Assembly (NCBI RefSeq): GCF_010470665.1
Contig: NZ_VOPZ01000011.1
Span: forward strand, 5,528 to 69,527
DNA length: 64,000 nucleotides
Direction: 5' to 3'
Source: Desulfovibrio sp. JC022
Lineage (GTDB): Bacteria > Desulfobacterota > Desulfovibrionia > Desulfovibrionales > Desulfovibrionaceae
Part shown: positions 53,927 to 62,635 of the stretch, piece by piece
How positions within the stretch are numbered: position 1 is the first letter of the stretch
Layout of the letters: every line of letters starts with the position of its first letter
Notes under the pieces: generated by a model
The model's input: only the letters and a program-made list of their open reading frames with translations
The model's database searches: none
Told to the model about the DNA's origin: nothing
Translations under genes and position numbers: made by a program

Positions 53927-54125
53927 GTCTCCATTTTGGAGACGGAGGATCACATAAGATGCGGGCTGATCCTGCCTGAGCTTCGCAATTACCTATATGC
54001 AATGTTGCATTGTGAACTTTCGTGGATATGCGGCGTGGAGTGATGCCGGATGTTTGCGTGAAGGGAGCATTACAGCTTTCATGTCCGGTTTTCGGCATGA
54101 GGCATAACTCGAAACGGTAAGGAAT
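53927..54125 (+). other. Structured 5' leader of alkaline phosphatase
   Basis: The region between the likely promoter and phoA is GC-richer than its surroundings and folds well. GTCTCC/GGAGAC form a hairpin at 53927-53943. ATGCCG (54043-54048) can pair with CGGCAT (54093-54098), and the overlapping CCGGA (54046-54050) with TCCGG (54084-54088); these two pairings exclude each other. No known riboswitch class was recognised. Confidence 0.4.
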
Positions 54126-54131
54126 GTGATT

Positions 54132-55685
54132 ATGTTAAGAAGGATTGTTCGCCCGTTGGTTCTGGCTGTCTGTCTGGCAATGGTAGCGGCTACCGCATTT
54201 GCCGGTGCGCCCAAGTATGTATTTTACTTCATTGGTGATGGTCTTGGACCCACACAGCGTATGGCTGCTGAGCTGTACAACAAAATGGAAAAGAATGACG
54301 CTGACGCTAAGCTGGTCATGAACACTTTTCCTCAGTCTGCACTGGTTACCACCTATTCCGATAACACCCTGATCACCGACTCCGCAGCTGGCGGAACCGC
54401 TCTGGCCTGTGGTTACAAAACCACTAACGGTTATGTCGGTAAACTTCCTGACGGAACTGATGTTAAGTCCATTGCTGAAGCAGCAAAGGATAAAGGCTAT
54501 GCAGTAGGTATTGTTACTTCTACTCGCCTGACTCATGCTACTCCTGCTTCCTTCTCCGCTCACAACCCTGATCGTAACGCAGCAAATGAAATCGCTGTAG
54601 ATCAGGCTGATTCCGGTTTTGATTTCTTTGCAGGCGGCGGCTACCGTCAGTATGTTGCAAAGGACAACGCACAGGGCCTTAAGTCCAAGCGTAAAGACGA
54701 CAAAGACGTTGTTAAAATGTTCGCTGATAAAGGCTACAAGACTTTCGTTGGTGACTCCACCCGCGATGCATTCCGCGCTTACAAGCCCAAGAAAGGCGAA
54801 AAAGTTTTCGCAGCTCTGACATACAGCCACCTTCCTTACGAAGTTGACCGCCGTAACAGCAAGCTCACCGAAAACAAACTTCCTGCTCTGGTTGAACTGA
54901 CCGAGAAAGCTGTTCAGTCTCTTGATGCTCAGGACAAGCCTTTCTTCCTGATGGTTGAAGGCGGCCGTATTGACCACGCAGCTCACGCTCACGATCCGAC
55001 CTCCACTATTCTGGATACCATCGCTATGGATGAAGCAGTTGCAGTTGCATACGAATTCTACAAGAAACACCCTGAAGAAACTCTCATCGTAACTGCTGCC
55101 GACCACGAAACCGGTGGTGTTGCTCTGGGTATCTCCATGGACTCCAAAGGTTACTTCCTGAACCTCAAAGAACTCGAAAAAGTTCAGGTTTCTGCTGAAG
55201 ATAACCTCGATAAATACTACAACAAGCTCTGTAAGAAAGAGTCTGATCTTAAAAAACGCCACGCTGCTTTCATCGCATACGTTGAAAAACAGTGGGGCCT
55301 GACCGATCGTACTCCTTCTGAAGACAAAATCCTTGCTGACGCAATGGTTGTTCAGGATAAAAACCAGCACCTCCCCGCGGACAAGCAGACCAACTACGGT
55401 TACGCTTACACCCCGACCATGTGTGCTGTTACCGACCTGATCTCTCAGCGTGCACGTATGTTCTGGTCCTCTTTTGTTCACACTGGAACTTTTATTCCTG
55501 CAACCTCCATCGGTGTGGGGGCTGAAAGATTCACCGGGTTTATCGATAACACCGATATCCCCAACCGTATGGCTGAAGTCATGGAAGTTAAACTTTCTGA
55601 CATCAAGCACACCGATTCCAAGGCTCTGTTGGGTGATACCTTCGGTCCTCAGACAAAATACTCCAAGATTCCCTACAACAAATAG
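54132..55685 (+). CDS. phoA: Alkaline phosphatase
   Basis: A 517-residue periplasmic phosphomonoesterase. A Sec signal is at residues 1-25 (LVLAVCLAMVAATAFA). The first metal Asp is in FIGDGLG near 36. The phospho-accepting Ser is S84 in TDSAAGGTALACG. Later metal ligands lie in EGGRIDHAAHAHD and ADHETGGVALG. Codon use is strongly biased to the preferred set, suggesting high expression. AAGGA precedes the ATG at 54132; a GTG six bases earlier is too close to it. A Pho-like box and long leader lie upstream. The open frame on the other strand is a shadow. Confidence 0.94.
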   Translation: MLRRIVRPLVLAVCLAMVAATAFAGAPKYVFYFIGDGLGPTQRMAAELYNKMEKNDADAKLVMNTFPQSALVTTYSDNTLITDSAAGGTALACGYKTTNGYVGKLPDGTDVKSIAEAAKDKGYAVGIVTSTRLTHATPASFSAHNPDRNAANEIAVDQADSGFDFFAGGGYRQYVAKDNAQGLKSKRKDDKDVVKMFADKGYKTFVGDSTRDAFRAYKPKKGEKVFAALTYSHLPYEVDRRNSKLTENKLPALVELTEKAVQSLDAQDKPFFLMVEGGRIDHAAHAHDPTSTILDTIAMDEAVAVAYEFYKKHPEETLIVTAADHETGGVALGISMDSKGYFLNLKELEKVQVSAEDNLDKYYNKLCKKESDLKKRHAAFIAYVEKQWGLTDRTPSEDKILADAMVVQDKNQHLPADKQTNYGYAYTPTMCAVTDLISQRARMFWSSFVHTGTFIPATSIGVGAERFTGFIDNTDIPNRMAEVMEVKLSDIKHTDSKALLGDTFGPQTKYSKIPYNK

Positions 55686-55720
55686 TTGTTACGGATAAAA
55701 GGCATATTTGTTTATGATTT

Positions 55721-55752
55721 AAAGGTCCCCGCATGAGCGGGGGCCTTTTTCC
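55721..55752 (+). terminator. Rho-independent terminator of phoA
   Basis: AAAGGTCCCCGC / GCGGGGGCCTTTT stem with an ATGA loop and T-run. Confidence 0.92.
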
Positions 55753-55768
55753 ATATTAAGAGGTATCC

Positions 55769-56899
55769 ATGAAAAGGTTTATATCCCCGATTTTTTTTAT
55801 CCTGATGATCGTCGGCATTATCGGATTGTTACAGTCTGAGAATTCCGGTCCTGACCTGAATACCGGCATGCACGAGTTGCGTGCTACTGTTACCGCAGTG
55901 AATAATGAAGCCCTTGTTGAGATGGGTACAGCCCGTATCGGCGGGCAGCATGTTACTGCCATTTTGCAGGAGGGGGAAGCCAAAGGGCAGACTGTAACCG
56001 GGCCGAACCAGTTGACCGGACAGCCGGAGATGGACGAGATTTTCCATCCCGGAGACACAATCCTCATGGCTGTTCGGATCAATGACGGAAAAGCCGTGGA
56101 AGCACGAGCTGTGAACCAGTTCCGTCAGGGCTGGGAGCTGGCTCTGTTCGGTCTGTTTGTTATTATTCTACTGATATATGCCCGTTCAATCGGCTTGAAA
56201 GCTCTGTTCAGTTTTATCACCAGTTTTTATATTATCTGGAAATTTTTTATTCCCGGCCTGCTAAGTGGAGGTAACCCCATTCTGCTGACCGTAATTACTC
56301 TTACTTTGCTGACCGTAGTCATTATTACCTGTGTTGCCGGATTTTCACGGGTCACAGTGGTGGCTACAATGGGCACTCTCTGCGGTTTGCTGCTGGCCCT
56401 GACCCTGACCCTCTTTTTTGGTGAAAAGCTTAAACTGGCAGGTATGACCGCGCCATTTGCGACCATGCTGATCTTTTCAGGGCACTACACACTGGATCTG
56501 CTTGATATATTTTATGCTTCGGTCATTCTCGGTGCTTCCGGTGCAGCCATGGATATTGCCATGGACGTTGCCGCTTCCATGAATGAGGTTCTGGATAAAA
56601 AACCGGATATCACCCGTAATGAATTGATTGCATCAGGCTTTAACGTGGGGCGCATGGTTACGGGAACCATGACTACAACTTTGCTGCTGGCCTATTCCGG
56701 CGGCTATCTGACCATGCTCATGCTTTTTGTTACCAAGGAGACATCATTTACCCGCATGCTTAATTTTAAGCTTGTGGCGGCGGAGATCTTCCGTACGCTG
56801 GTGGGGAGTGTCGGGTTGGTACTGGTTGCGCCGATTACGGCCATACTGGCAGGATTTATTTTATGCGGAGTCAAGGAAGTAAATAAGTCTTCTAACTAA
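55769..56899 (+). CDS. YibE/F-family membrane protein
   Basis: A 376-residue protein. An N-terminal helix (ISPIFFILMIVGIIGLL) precedes an extracytoplasmic domain of about 90 residues (ELRATVTAVNN...FHPGDTILMAV). About eight membrane helices follow. IIWKFFIPGLLSGGNP, GASGAAMDIAMDVAASMNEV and GRMVTGTMTTTLLLAYSGG are hallmarks of YibE/F-like proteins, whose transport role is unknown. AAGAGG lies ahead of the ATG. It follows phoA after a terminator, and has its own. Confidence 0.88.
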   Translation: MKRFISPIFFILMIVGIIGLLQSENSGPDLNTGMHELRATVTAVNNEALVEMGTARIGGQHVTAILQEGEAKGQTVTGPNQLTGQPEMDEIFHPGDTILMAVRINDGKAVEARAVNQFRQGWELALFGLFVIILLIYARSIGLKALFSFITSFYIIWKFFIPGLLSGGNPILLTVITLTLLTVVIITCVAGFSRVTVVATMGTLCGLLLALTLTLFFGEKLKLAGMTAPFATMLIFSGHYTLDLLDIFYASVILGASGAAMDIAMDVAASMNEVLDKKPDITRNELIASGFNVGRMVTGTMTTTLLLAYSGGYLTMLMLFVTKETSFTRMLNFKLVAAEIFRTLVGSVGLVLVAPITAILAGFILCGVKEVNKSSN

Positions 56900-56932
56900 A
56901 AAATCCCGGACAAGTAATTGTCCGGGATTTTT
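56897..56932. terminator. Bidirectional terminator
   Basis: A 15-bp stem AAAAATCCCGGACAA / TTGTCCGGGATTTTT, GTAA loop. It serves the YibE/F gene and possibly the convergent M23 gene. Confidence 0.92.
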
Positions 56933-56960
56933 TAGTTTTACAGGATAAAATAAATTTTAT

Positions 56961-58277
56961 TTATTTCAGCTTGTTGCTGATGTTGTTCTTGATCCAGCGT
57001 CCATCCCACCATTCAATGGGATTGACCGGGATACCGGCGCAGATGACACCGTAGTGCAGGTGGTCACCACCGGCCATACCTGTGGCACCTGTTTTACCGA
57101 TGACCTGCCCCTTGGCGACCATATCGCCGGGTTCCACACTGATCTGGCTCAGGTGGGAGTAGAGGGTCTGCAACCCGAGACCGTGGTCGATAATTACAGC
57201 ATTGCCGTAGATGCCGAAATCGGATTCTGCAAGTACAACTCGTCCGTTGTTCGCCGCAGGGATAGGAGCTTGGCGCGTGCTGGCAAGGTCGATTCCCAGA
57301 TGGGTCTGTTTGTCGATGCCCTTTCCGGCATAGTAGTATGTGCGTTTGTCGCCGAAGTCTGCACGGGTGGCGGCATTGGGCAGACGCTTGAATTTTCCTT
57401 CGAAGAGGAAAGTAGGGGAGGTGTCTTCAGCCACACGGTGAAGTTCAGCCCTGTTTTTCTTGCGCAGTTCACGGTTTACCTTCAGGAAAAGCTGAACCTG
57501 ACTGGGCAGGCCGGGGAAATCGCCTTCAAACTGGGGCATCTTGGTATTCAGAAAGCGGTCGGAAATATTAATGCGGTCATGACGGTATTTCTTGCCGTTG
57601 GCGTGGTACCAGAATGATCCCTTGCGCATATTTCCAGCTTCATCTTCTGCAATCAGCACCGGATTGAAATCTTTCTTGTCAGTGTAGTAGGGCATGGCAA
57701 ATAAACAGGCGTAGGTTCCGTCCGGCTGTTTGTGGCCCGGAAAAAAGTCTTCGTTTACCTGAACACCGGTTTTGGCCGGGGTTTCATTGACATTGTAGAT
57801 CAGCAGTCCACAGCCGCCCTGATTAAGGTTATGGGTAGTTGTTTGAACAGTGATTTTAGGAGCGATGGTGTCAAGAGTGTAATTACCTCTGGCGATGACT
57901 GCGTTGCCGCTGCCGAATCCGGCGAGTGAGGTATCCACAGCCCAGACTGCCAGCTCAAACGGGCCTTCCTTGATCTGTTTTTTCTTGATCAAAATATCTT
58001 CATTGTAATCAAAACTGCCTTTGGGAAGAGTTTTTTCCGTGAGGGTCAGTTTTTTTTCGCCCTGTGAAAGAATTATTTTCACAGCCTTAAGGCCAGACTG
58101 CGTGTCACTGATATTTACATTGATTGGTGTCTTGTAAGTTACAAATCCTTTGTTCGGTGTCAGGGTGGCCTGAGGTGAAGTTGTGTCCTTGTAAAGCAGG
58201 TAGGCACCGGTTCCGATAACCGCAACAAGTAATATTAGTAGGAGAATTTGTCCGATACGACTTTTTTTCTTAGCCAT
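56961..58277 (-). CDS. M23-family peptidoglycan endopeptidase
   Basis: A 438-residue protein with an N-terminal anchor helix (ILLLILLVAVIGTGAYLLY, 11-29). The middle has strand-rich domains (about 35-280). The C-terminal LytM/M23 domain (about 310-435) has zinc ligands in HLGIDLAS and HLHYG, and YSHLSQI between them. It probably cleaves peptide crosslinks in the periplasm during growth or division. Key zinc residues are present, so it should be active. It stands alone and is divergent from the hydrogenase operon. Confidence 0.9.
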   Translation of the reverse strand: MAKKKSRIGQILLLILLVAVIGTGAYLLYKDTTSPQATLTPNKGFVTYKTPINVNISDTQSGLKAVKIILSQGEKKLTLTEKTLPKGSFDYNEDILIKKKQIKEGPFELAVWAVDTSLAGFGSGNAVIARGNYTLDTIAPKITVQTTTHNLNQGGCGLLIYNVNETPAKTGVQVNEDFFPGHKQPDGTYACLFAMPYYTDKKDFNPVLIAEDEAGNMRKGSFWYHANGKKYRHDRINISDRFLNTKMPQFEGDFPGLPSQVQLFLKVNRELRKKNRAELHRVAEDTSPTFLFEGKFKRLPNAATRADFGDKRTYYYAGKGIDKQTHLGIDLASTRQAPIPAANNGRVVLAESDFGIYGNAVIIDHGLGLQTLYSHLSQISVEPGDMVAKGQVIGKTGATGMAGGDHLHYGVICAGIPVNPIEWWDGRWIKNNISNKLK

Positions 58278-58565
58278 TACATATCCTTAAAATTGTTCTT
58301 GTGAATCGAGATTCGTAAATTTTTCGTAATCCAGCCGACCTTAACCCTAAAAGGGGACAGGGTACAACATACAACATTGTTAAAAAAAGAACGATCTATA
58401 GGTTGCATCGAGACAGTCTATGCATGTATCAATTTTGTATCAGATATTGTTGACGAAAAATGCTGGAGTGTGTATTTGGTTTTAAAAAATATCGTCGCCG
58501 TGGCGGTTTTTTTTACTTAGTAAGGACAGTGCCTTACTACGCCGGCAACCACCAAGGAGGTAGGG

Positions 58566-59513
58566 ATGAGTTTGACCAGGCGAGATTTCGTGAAAATGTG
58601 CACAGGAACTGTGGCTGGCTTTGGGATTTCCCAGATGTTCAACCCCAGTGTAGTGCATGCGCTGAAGAAGTTTGTACCGAATGTTTTCTGGCTGCAGGGA
58701 CAGGGCTGCACCGGCTGTTCGGTTTCACTTCTCAACTCAGTGCATCCCTCTATCGCAGAGGTACTTCTCGATGTAATTAACCTTGATTATCACCCGACTA
58801 TTATGGGTTCCGAAGGCCACGAAGCCTGGGATTTCATGATGGATCAGGCTAAAGAAAACAAAGGCAAATACATCGTTATCGTTGAAGGTTCCGTTCCCAC
58901 AGCTGAGAACGGCCATTACTGTATCGTAGGTGCAGGCGCGGATCATAAAGAGTACACCATGACTGAAGCCACTCTCGAAATGGCTAAGAATGCTGCTCTG
59001 GTTGTAAACGTTGGTACTTGTGCTGCATATGGCGGTATCCCCGCTGCTGAAGGAAACCTTACCGGCTCCATGTCTGTAACCAATTTCCTCGCAGAAAACG
59101 GTGTGAAGACTCCTGTAGTCAACATTCCGGGTTGTCCTCCCCATCCTGACTGGATGGTGGGTACTCTCGTTGTTGCTATCAATGCCATCGAAGAAAAAGG
59201 TCTTGATGGAGGACTTGCTGAAGTCGTCAAAATTCTTGATGAAAACGGTCGTCCTACACCTTTCTTCGGTGAAAACATCCACGACAACTGCCCCTATCTT
59301 GAGGCCTTTGACAACGATGAGTATGCTGAAATCTTCACCGATCCGGTTAAATGCCGTTACGAGCTGGGCTGTAAAGGTCCCAACGCCAACTCCGATTGCT
59401 TCAAACGCAAGTGGAACGGCGGCGTTAACTGGTGTGTTGAAAACTCAGTATGCATTGGCTGTGTAGAACCGGGATTCCCGGATGAAATGTCTCCCTTCTA
59501 CGAAGCCGGTTAA
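58566..59513 (+). CDS. hysB: Periplasmic [NiFeSe] hydrogenase small subunit
   Basis: The electron-transfer subunit of the periplasmic hydrogenase. The Tat signal TRRDFVK is at residues 4-10, followed by a hydrophobic stretch; the folded dimer is exported through it. Proximal cluster ligands begin with C48-x-x-C51 (QGQGCTGCSVSLLN). C-terminal ligands include CRYELGCKGP and C296-x-x-C299. C290 (NWCVENSVC) replaces the proline that gives a [3Fe-4S] medial cluster in standard NiFe enzymes, so this protein should carry three [4Fe-4S] clusters, as in NiFeSe hydrogenases. AAGGAGG precedes the ATG. The partner is hysA, 23 bases on. Confidence 0.94.
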   Translation: MSLTRRDFVKMCTGTVAGFGISQMFNPSVVHALKKFVPNVFWLQGQGCTGCSVSLLNSVHPSIAEVLLDVINLDYHPTIMGSEGHEAWDFMMDQAKENKGKYIVIVEGSVPTAENGHYCIVGAGADHKEYTMTEATLEMAKNAALVVNVGTCAAYGGIPAAEGNLTGSMSVTNFLAENGVKTPVVNIPGCPPHPDWMVGTLVVAINAIEEKGLDGGLAEVVKILDENGRPTPFFGENIHDNCPYLEAFDNDEYAEIFTDPVKCRYELGCKGPNANSDCFKRKWNGGVNWCVENSVCIGCVEPGFPDEMSPFYEAG

Positions 59514-59536
59514 CCGGAAAAGGAGTATAAATCCTT

Positions 59537-61075
59537 ATGTCTTCAAAATCTCATGCACCCGCCGGTAAAGACGGGAAAATTAAGATTGCCATTGATCCGG
59601 TAACCCGAATCGAAGGTCACCTCAAGGCTGAGGTCGTAGTTAAAGACGGTAAAGTAACTGATGCATGGCTCTCCGGCGGCATGTACCGCGGTTTCGAGAA
59701 CATCCTTGTAGGACGTGATCCCCGCGATGCAGCTCAGCTGACCCAGCGTCTGTGTGGTGTTTGCCCCACCGCTCACTCTACTGCTTCCACCCGCGCTCTT
59801 GATGATGCTTTTGGCGTAAAGCTGACCACAAACGGTCGTGTTACCAAAAACCTCATCTTCGGTGCTAACTACTTGCAGTCTCACATTCTGCATTTCTATC
59901 ATCTTGCAGCTCTGGACTTCGTACGCGGTCCCGGCAAAGCTCCCTTTGTCCCCCGCTTCGAACATCCTGACCTGCGTCTTGATGAAAAAACCAACAAGGT
60001 AGCTGTAGACCAGTACGTTAAGGCTCTTGAAATCCGCCGTATCTGCCACGAAATGGTAGCTCTGTTCGGTGGTAAAATGCCTCACGTTTCCGGTCAGGTC
60101 GTTGGTGGTGCAACTGAAATTCCGACCAAGGAAAAGCTCGCTGAATACGCAAGCCGCTTCAAGCAGGTTCAGAAGTTCATTGAAGAAACCTACGTACCTA
60201 CCGTTTACCTTATCGGTTCCGTCTACAAAGATCTGTTCAAGATCGGTGGCGGTTACAAAAACGCCATGGCTTACGGCGTATTCCCCATGGATGATGCTGA
60301 GTCCGAATATCTGCTCAAGCCCGGTGTTTACATCGATGGTAAAGATCAGGACTTCGACCAGAAGCTCATCAAGGAATACACCAAGTATGCATGGTACACT
60401 GATGAGTGTTCCGATCTGCACCCCAGTGAAGGTAAAACCATTCCTGATGTGCACAAGAAGGACGCTTACAGCTTCTGTAAAGCTTCCCGCTACAACGGCA
60501 GCGCTGTTGAAGTTGGTCCTCTGGCGCGTATGTGGATTCATAATCCCGAACTCAGCCCCATGGGACAGAAGCAGCTCAAGGATCTCTTCGGCATCGAAGC
60601 CAAGATGTTCCGCGATCTGGGCGAAGACATGGCATTCTCCCTTATGGGTCGCCACGTTGCTCGCGCAGAAGAAGCCTACATGGTTGCAAACGCAATCCAG
60701 GATGCATGGCTCAAAGAAATCAAGCCTGGCGAAGAAACCTTCGTCAAGTCTGAAATTCCTGAGTCCGCAGAAGGTCTCGGTCTTACCGAAGCACCCCGTG
60801 GCTCCCTGCTGCACTACATCAACATCAAGGATTCAGTAACTGCTAACTACCAGATGATCCCCGCGACCCTCTGGAACAGCACCCCCCGTGATGATAAAGG
60901 TCATCGCGGAACCATTGAGGAAGCCCTCATTGGTACTCCGGTTCCTGATCCGTCAAGTCCTGTAGATATCTCAAGGATCATTCGATCCTTTGACCCGTGA
61001 CTGGGTTGTGCCGTGCACGTGCTGCACGCAGAGACCGGTGAAGAGCATGTTGTTCACGTAGGCGAAGGTTGCTAA
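59537..61075 (+). CDS. hysA: Periplasmic [NiFeSe] hydrogenase large subunit, selenocysteine-containing
   Basis: The catalytic subunit that splits or makes H2 at a Ni-Fe site. The N-terminal ligands are C73 and C76 (RLCGVCPTAH). The apparent stop TGA at 60998-61000 follows ...RSFDP and continues in frame as LGCAVHVLHAETG and on to TAA at 61073-61075. This gives DPULGC, exactly the C-terminal nickel motif with selenocysteine at residue 488 of 512. The maturation protease would cut after the His of CAVH. GTGCA/TGCAC just after the UGA can form the recoding hairpin. Ending the gene at 61000 would remove two nickel ligands. AAAAGGAG lies upstream of the ATG. Confidence 0.93.
60998..61039 (+). promoter_or_regulatory. 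Selenocysteine UGA codon and candidate bacterial SECIS
   Basis: UGA at 60998-61000 is followed 12 bases on by GTGCA (61013-61017), loop CGTGC with a GU, and TGCAC (61023-61027). A bacterial SECIS hairpin must lie at about this distance for SelB binding. The fold is judged by eye. Confidence 0.6.
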
Positions 61076-61101
61076 CGTAACGACATTTCACTGAATATAA
61101 G

Positions 61102-61141
61102 CTCCCGGGCGCAGGGTTCCTGTGTCCGGGAGTTTCCCTTT
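61102..61141 (+). terminator. Hairpin after hysA
   Basis: CTCCCGG (61102-61108) and CCGGGAG (61126-61132) pair across a 17-base loop, then TTTCCCTTT. It is a probable terminator of hysBA. Confidence 0.65.
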
Positions 61142-61210
61142 CATACGATTATGATTTTTCGTATGATGATTTTGAGGCGGAATTTTTAATAGCTTTATTT
61201 AAAATTATTA

Positions 61211-61250
61211 AGGATTCCAAAGGGGATTATCCCCTTTGGCCGCCGGAGGC
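61211..61250. repeat. GC-rich intergenic repeat, copy 3
   Basis: Inverted repeat CCAAAGGGG / CCCCTTTGG (61217-61239) runs into GCCGCCGGAGGC (61239-61250), the core shared with copies at 12773-12856 and 12925-12976. It is non-coding, between hysA and the protease gene. Confidence 0.7.
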
Positions 61251-61297
61251 GAAATCTTTCGTCAAAGGCGCGAAGCGCATCAACTAAGGATTTCATA

Positions 61298-61771
61298 ATG
61301 AAAAAACTGCTGGTTTTAGGGATTGGGAACATTCTCCTTGGCGATGAGGGCGTCGGGGTGCATGCTGTAGAAGAATTGAAGAAAGATGAATGGCCGGAAA
61401 ATGTCCATCTTGTGGACGGCGGTACATTTACCCACGATATTTTTCATATTCTGGAAGGCTATGACGGCCTTCTGGTACTGGACATCGTTCATGGCGGGAA
61501 GGATGCCGGTACCATTTATTATCTTGAAGAAAAAGATATCATCGACAACGATAAACAGCGTCTGTCTTTGCATGACATTGATCTCGTTGATTCCCTGAAT
61601 ATGGCCGGAGCTGTCGGGAAGCGTCCTGAAATGCGTATTTTAGGCATGGAGCCTGAGAACTACACCGAATGGAATATGGACATGACAGAGACATGTCAGG
61701 CCGTATTCCCCGGTTATCTTGATAAGGCTCGGTCTGAGATTAAACGCTTTATTGCGGAGTTCGCTCAGTAG
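61298..61771 (+). CDS. hysD: Hydrogenase maturation endopeptidase (HyaD/HybD family)
   Basis: A 157-residue nickel-dependent protease that removes the C-terminal peptide of the large subunit after nickel insertion. GIGNILLGDEGVGVHAVE (residues 7-24) has the metal Glu. DIVHGGKDAGTIY and LSLHDIDLVDSL carry the second acid and His region. It lies 222 bases after hysA, past a hairpin and repeat, so it may have its own transcript. Its obvious client is the hysA product. The symbol is given by position. Confidence 0.9.
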   Translation: MKKLLVLGIGNILLGDEGVGVHAVEELKKDEWPENVHLVDGGTFTHDIFHILEGYDGLLVLDIVHGGKDAGTIYYLEEKDIIDNDKQRLSLHDIDLVDSLNMAGAVGKRPEMRILGMEPENYTEWNMDMTETCQAVFPGYLDKARSEIKRFIAEFAQ

Positions 61772-61807
61772 GGTGGTTGATTTTAGGTTGGATTATAGAT
61801 TTTGATT

Positions 61808-61840
61808 AACGGCAGTTCCGTATGGGGCTGCCGTTTTTTT
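61808..61840 (+). terminator. Rho-independent terminator
   Basis: AACGGCAG / CTGCCGTT stem with T7, 36 bases past the protease gene. Confidence 0.88.
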
Positions 61841-62633
61841 AATTGTCGATCCAATCGTAGTATTTAAATAAGCTTGGTTTAATTTGTTTAAGTTTCGTCT
61901 TTAACCCTGGATCAATGGTGGCATTATATAGTGTTTGTGTTTTCGATAGCTGCTCTGCTGTAAGATTCTGTGCTCCTGATAAATCGCTATATGCTAACTT
62001 TGCACCAGCTAAAATTGTTTGATTAAATTTTGCGTTAGAGCAATTTGCGTAATTAAGATTAGCTGTAGACATATTTGCATAACTTAAAGTCGCATTGTTT
62101 AGTTCTGCTCTCTTAAAATACGCATTTTTCAAATGAGCACCTTCTAAGTTTGCATTGTTTAGTTCTGTTAAATTGAATATGCCTCCACCTAAATTTGCCT
62201 CAGTCATATTAGCAAAGTTTAGATCTGCTTCACTTAAATCGAATCTTATACAATCACTAATTGGTGTGTATGAATTATTTTCTAATGCTTTATTGAGGGC
62301 TTTTTTGAGGTTAAAATTATTAAATTTTGCACCAGCTAGTTCTGTTTTATAAACTTCAATTGTTCTTTTTAGTGCCTCGCGGCCTTCAAAGTATTTCTCT
62401 TTAAAAAGCAAGGTGTCTAGTATGCTGAATGGGAAGTAAATTACTGGTTTGGGGGCAACTTCTAAATTCTGTAAATGTGCTAATGATGCGCAAACGATTT
62501 GTTTATTAGCAACACTCATGTGGGTATTGAAATTTGAAATTTGCGACCGCGCATTTGTTAAGTCGCTTGTGTGTATTTGCATAGCAATGGGAAAAAGTAT
62601 TAAATATACGTTAAATAAAGTAAAACGTCTCAT
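61839..62633 (-). CDS. Pentapeptide-repeat protein
   Basis: A 264-residue protein, clearly more AT-rich than its neighbours. Residues 1-20 could be a signal or anchor. From about 125 to 220 it has some twenty A(D/N)Lxx-type repeats (DLSEADLNFANMTEANLGG, NNANLEGAHLKNAYF), which form a right-handed quadrilateral beta helix. Such proteins can mimic DNA or act as scaffolds; no target is evident. The TAEQL segment after the repeats is a common cap. The base composition suggests recent acquisition. Confidence 0.82.
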   Translation of the reverse strand: MRRFTLFNVYLILFPIAMQIHTSDLTNARSQISNFNTHMSVANKQIVCASLAHLQNLEVAPKPVIYFPFSILDTLLFKEKYFEGREALKRTIEVYKTELAGAKFNNFNLKKALNKALENNSYTPISDCIRFDLSEADLNFANMTEANLGGGIFNLTELNNANLEGAHLKNAYFKRAELNNATLSYANMSTANLNYANCSNAKFNQTILAGAKLAYSDLSGAQNLTAEQLSKTQTLYNATIDPGLKTKLKQIKPSLFKYYDWIDN

Positions 62634-62635
62634 TC

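Noticed and set aside
54043-54098. Group II intron fragment in the phoA leader
   Set aside because: A GCCGGATG...GTCCGGTT look-alike occurs, but no reverse transcriptase or domain V is present, so only a structured leader is reported.
54135-55610. A 491-codon open frame antisense to phoA
   Set aside because: It is a shadow of the strongly biased phoA codons, with no recognisable protein features.
59543-60814. A 423-codon open frame antisense to hysA
   Set aside because: It is a shadow of hysA on the other strand.
60998-61000. TGA as the true stop of the hydrogenase large subunit
   Set aside because: It would remove the C-terminal nickel ligands and protease site; the reading frame continues with the expected motif to 61075.
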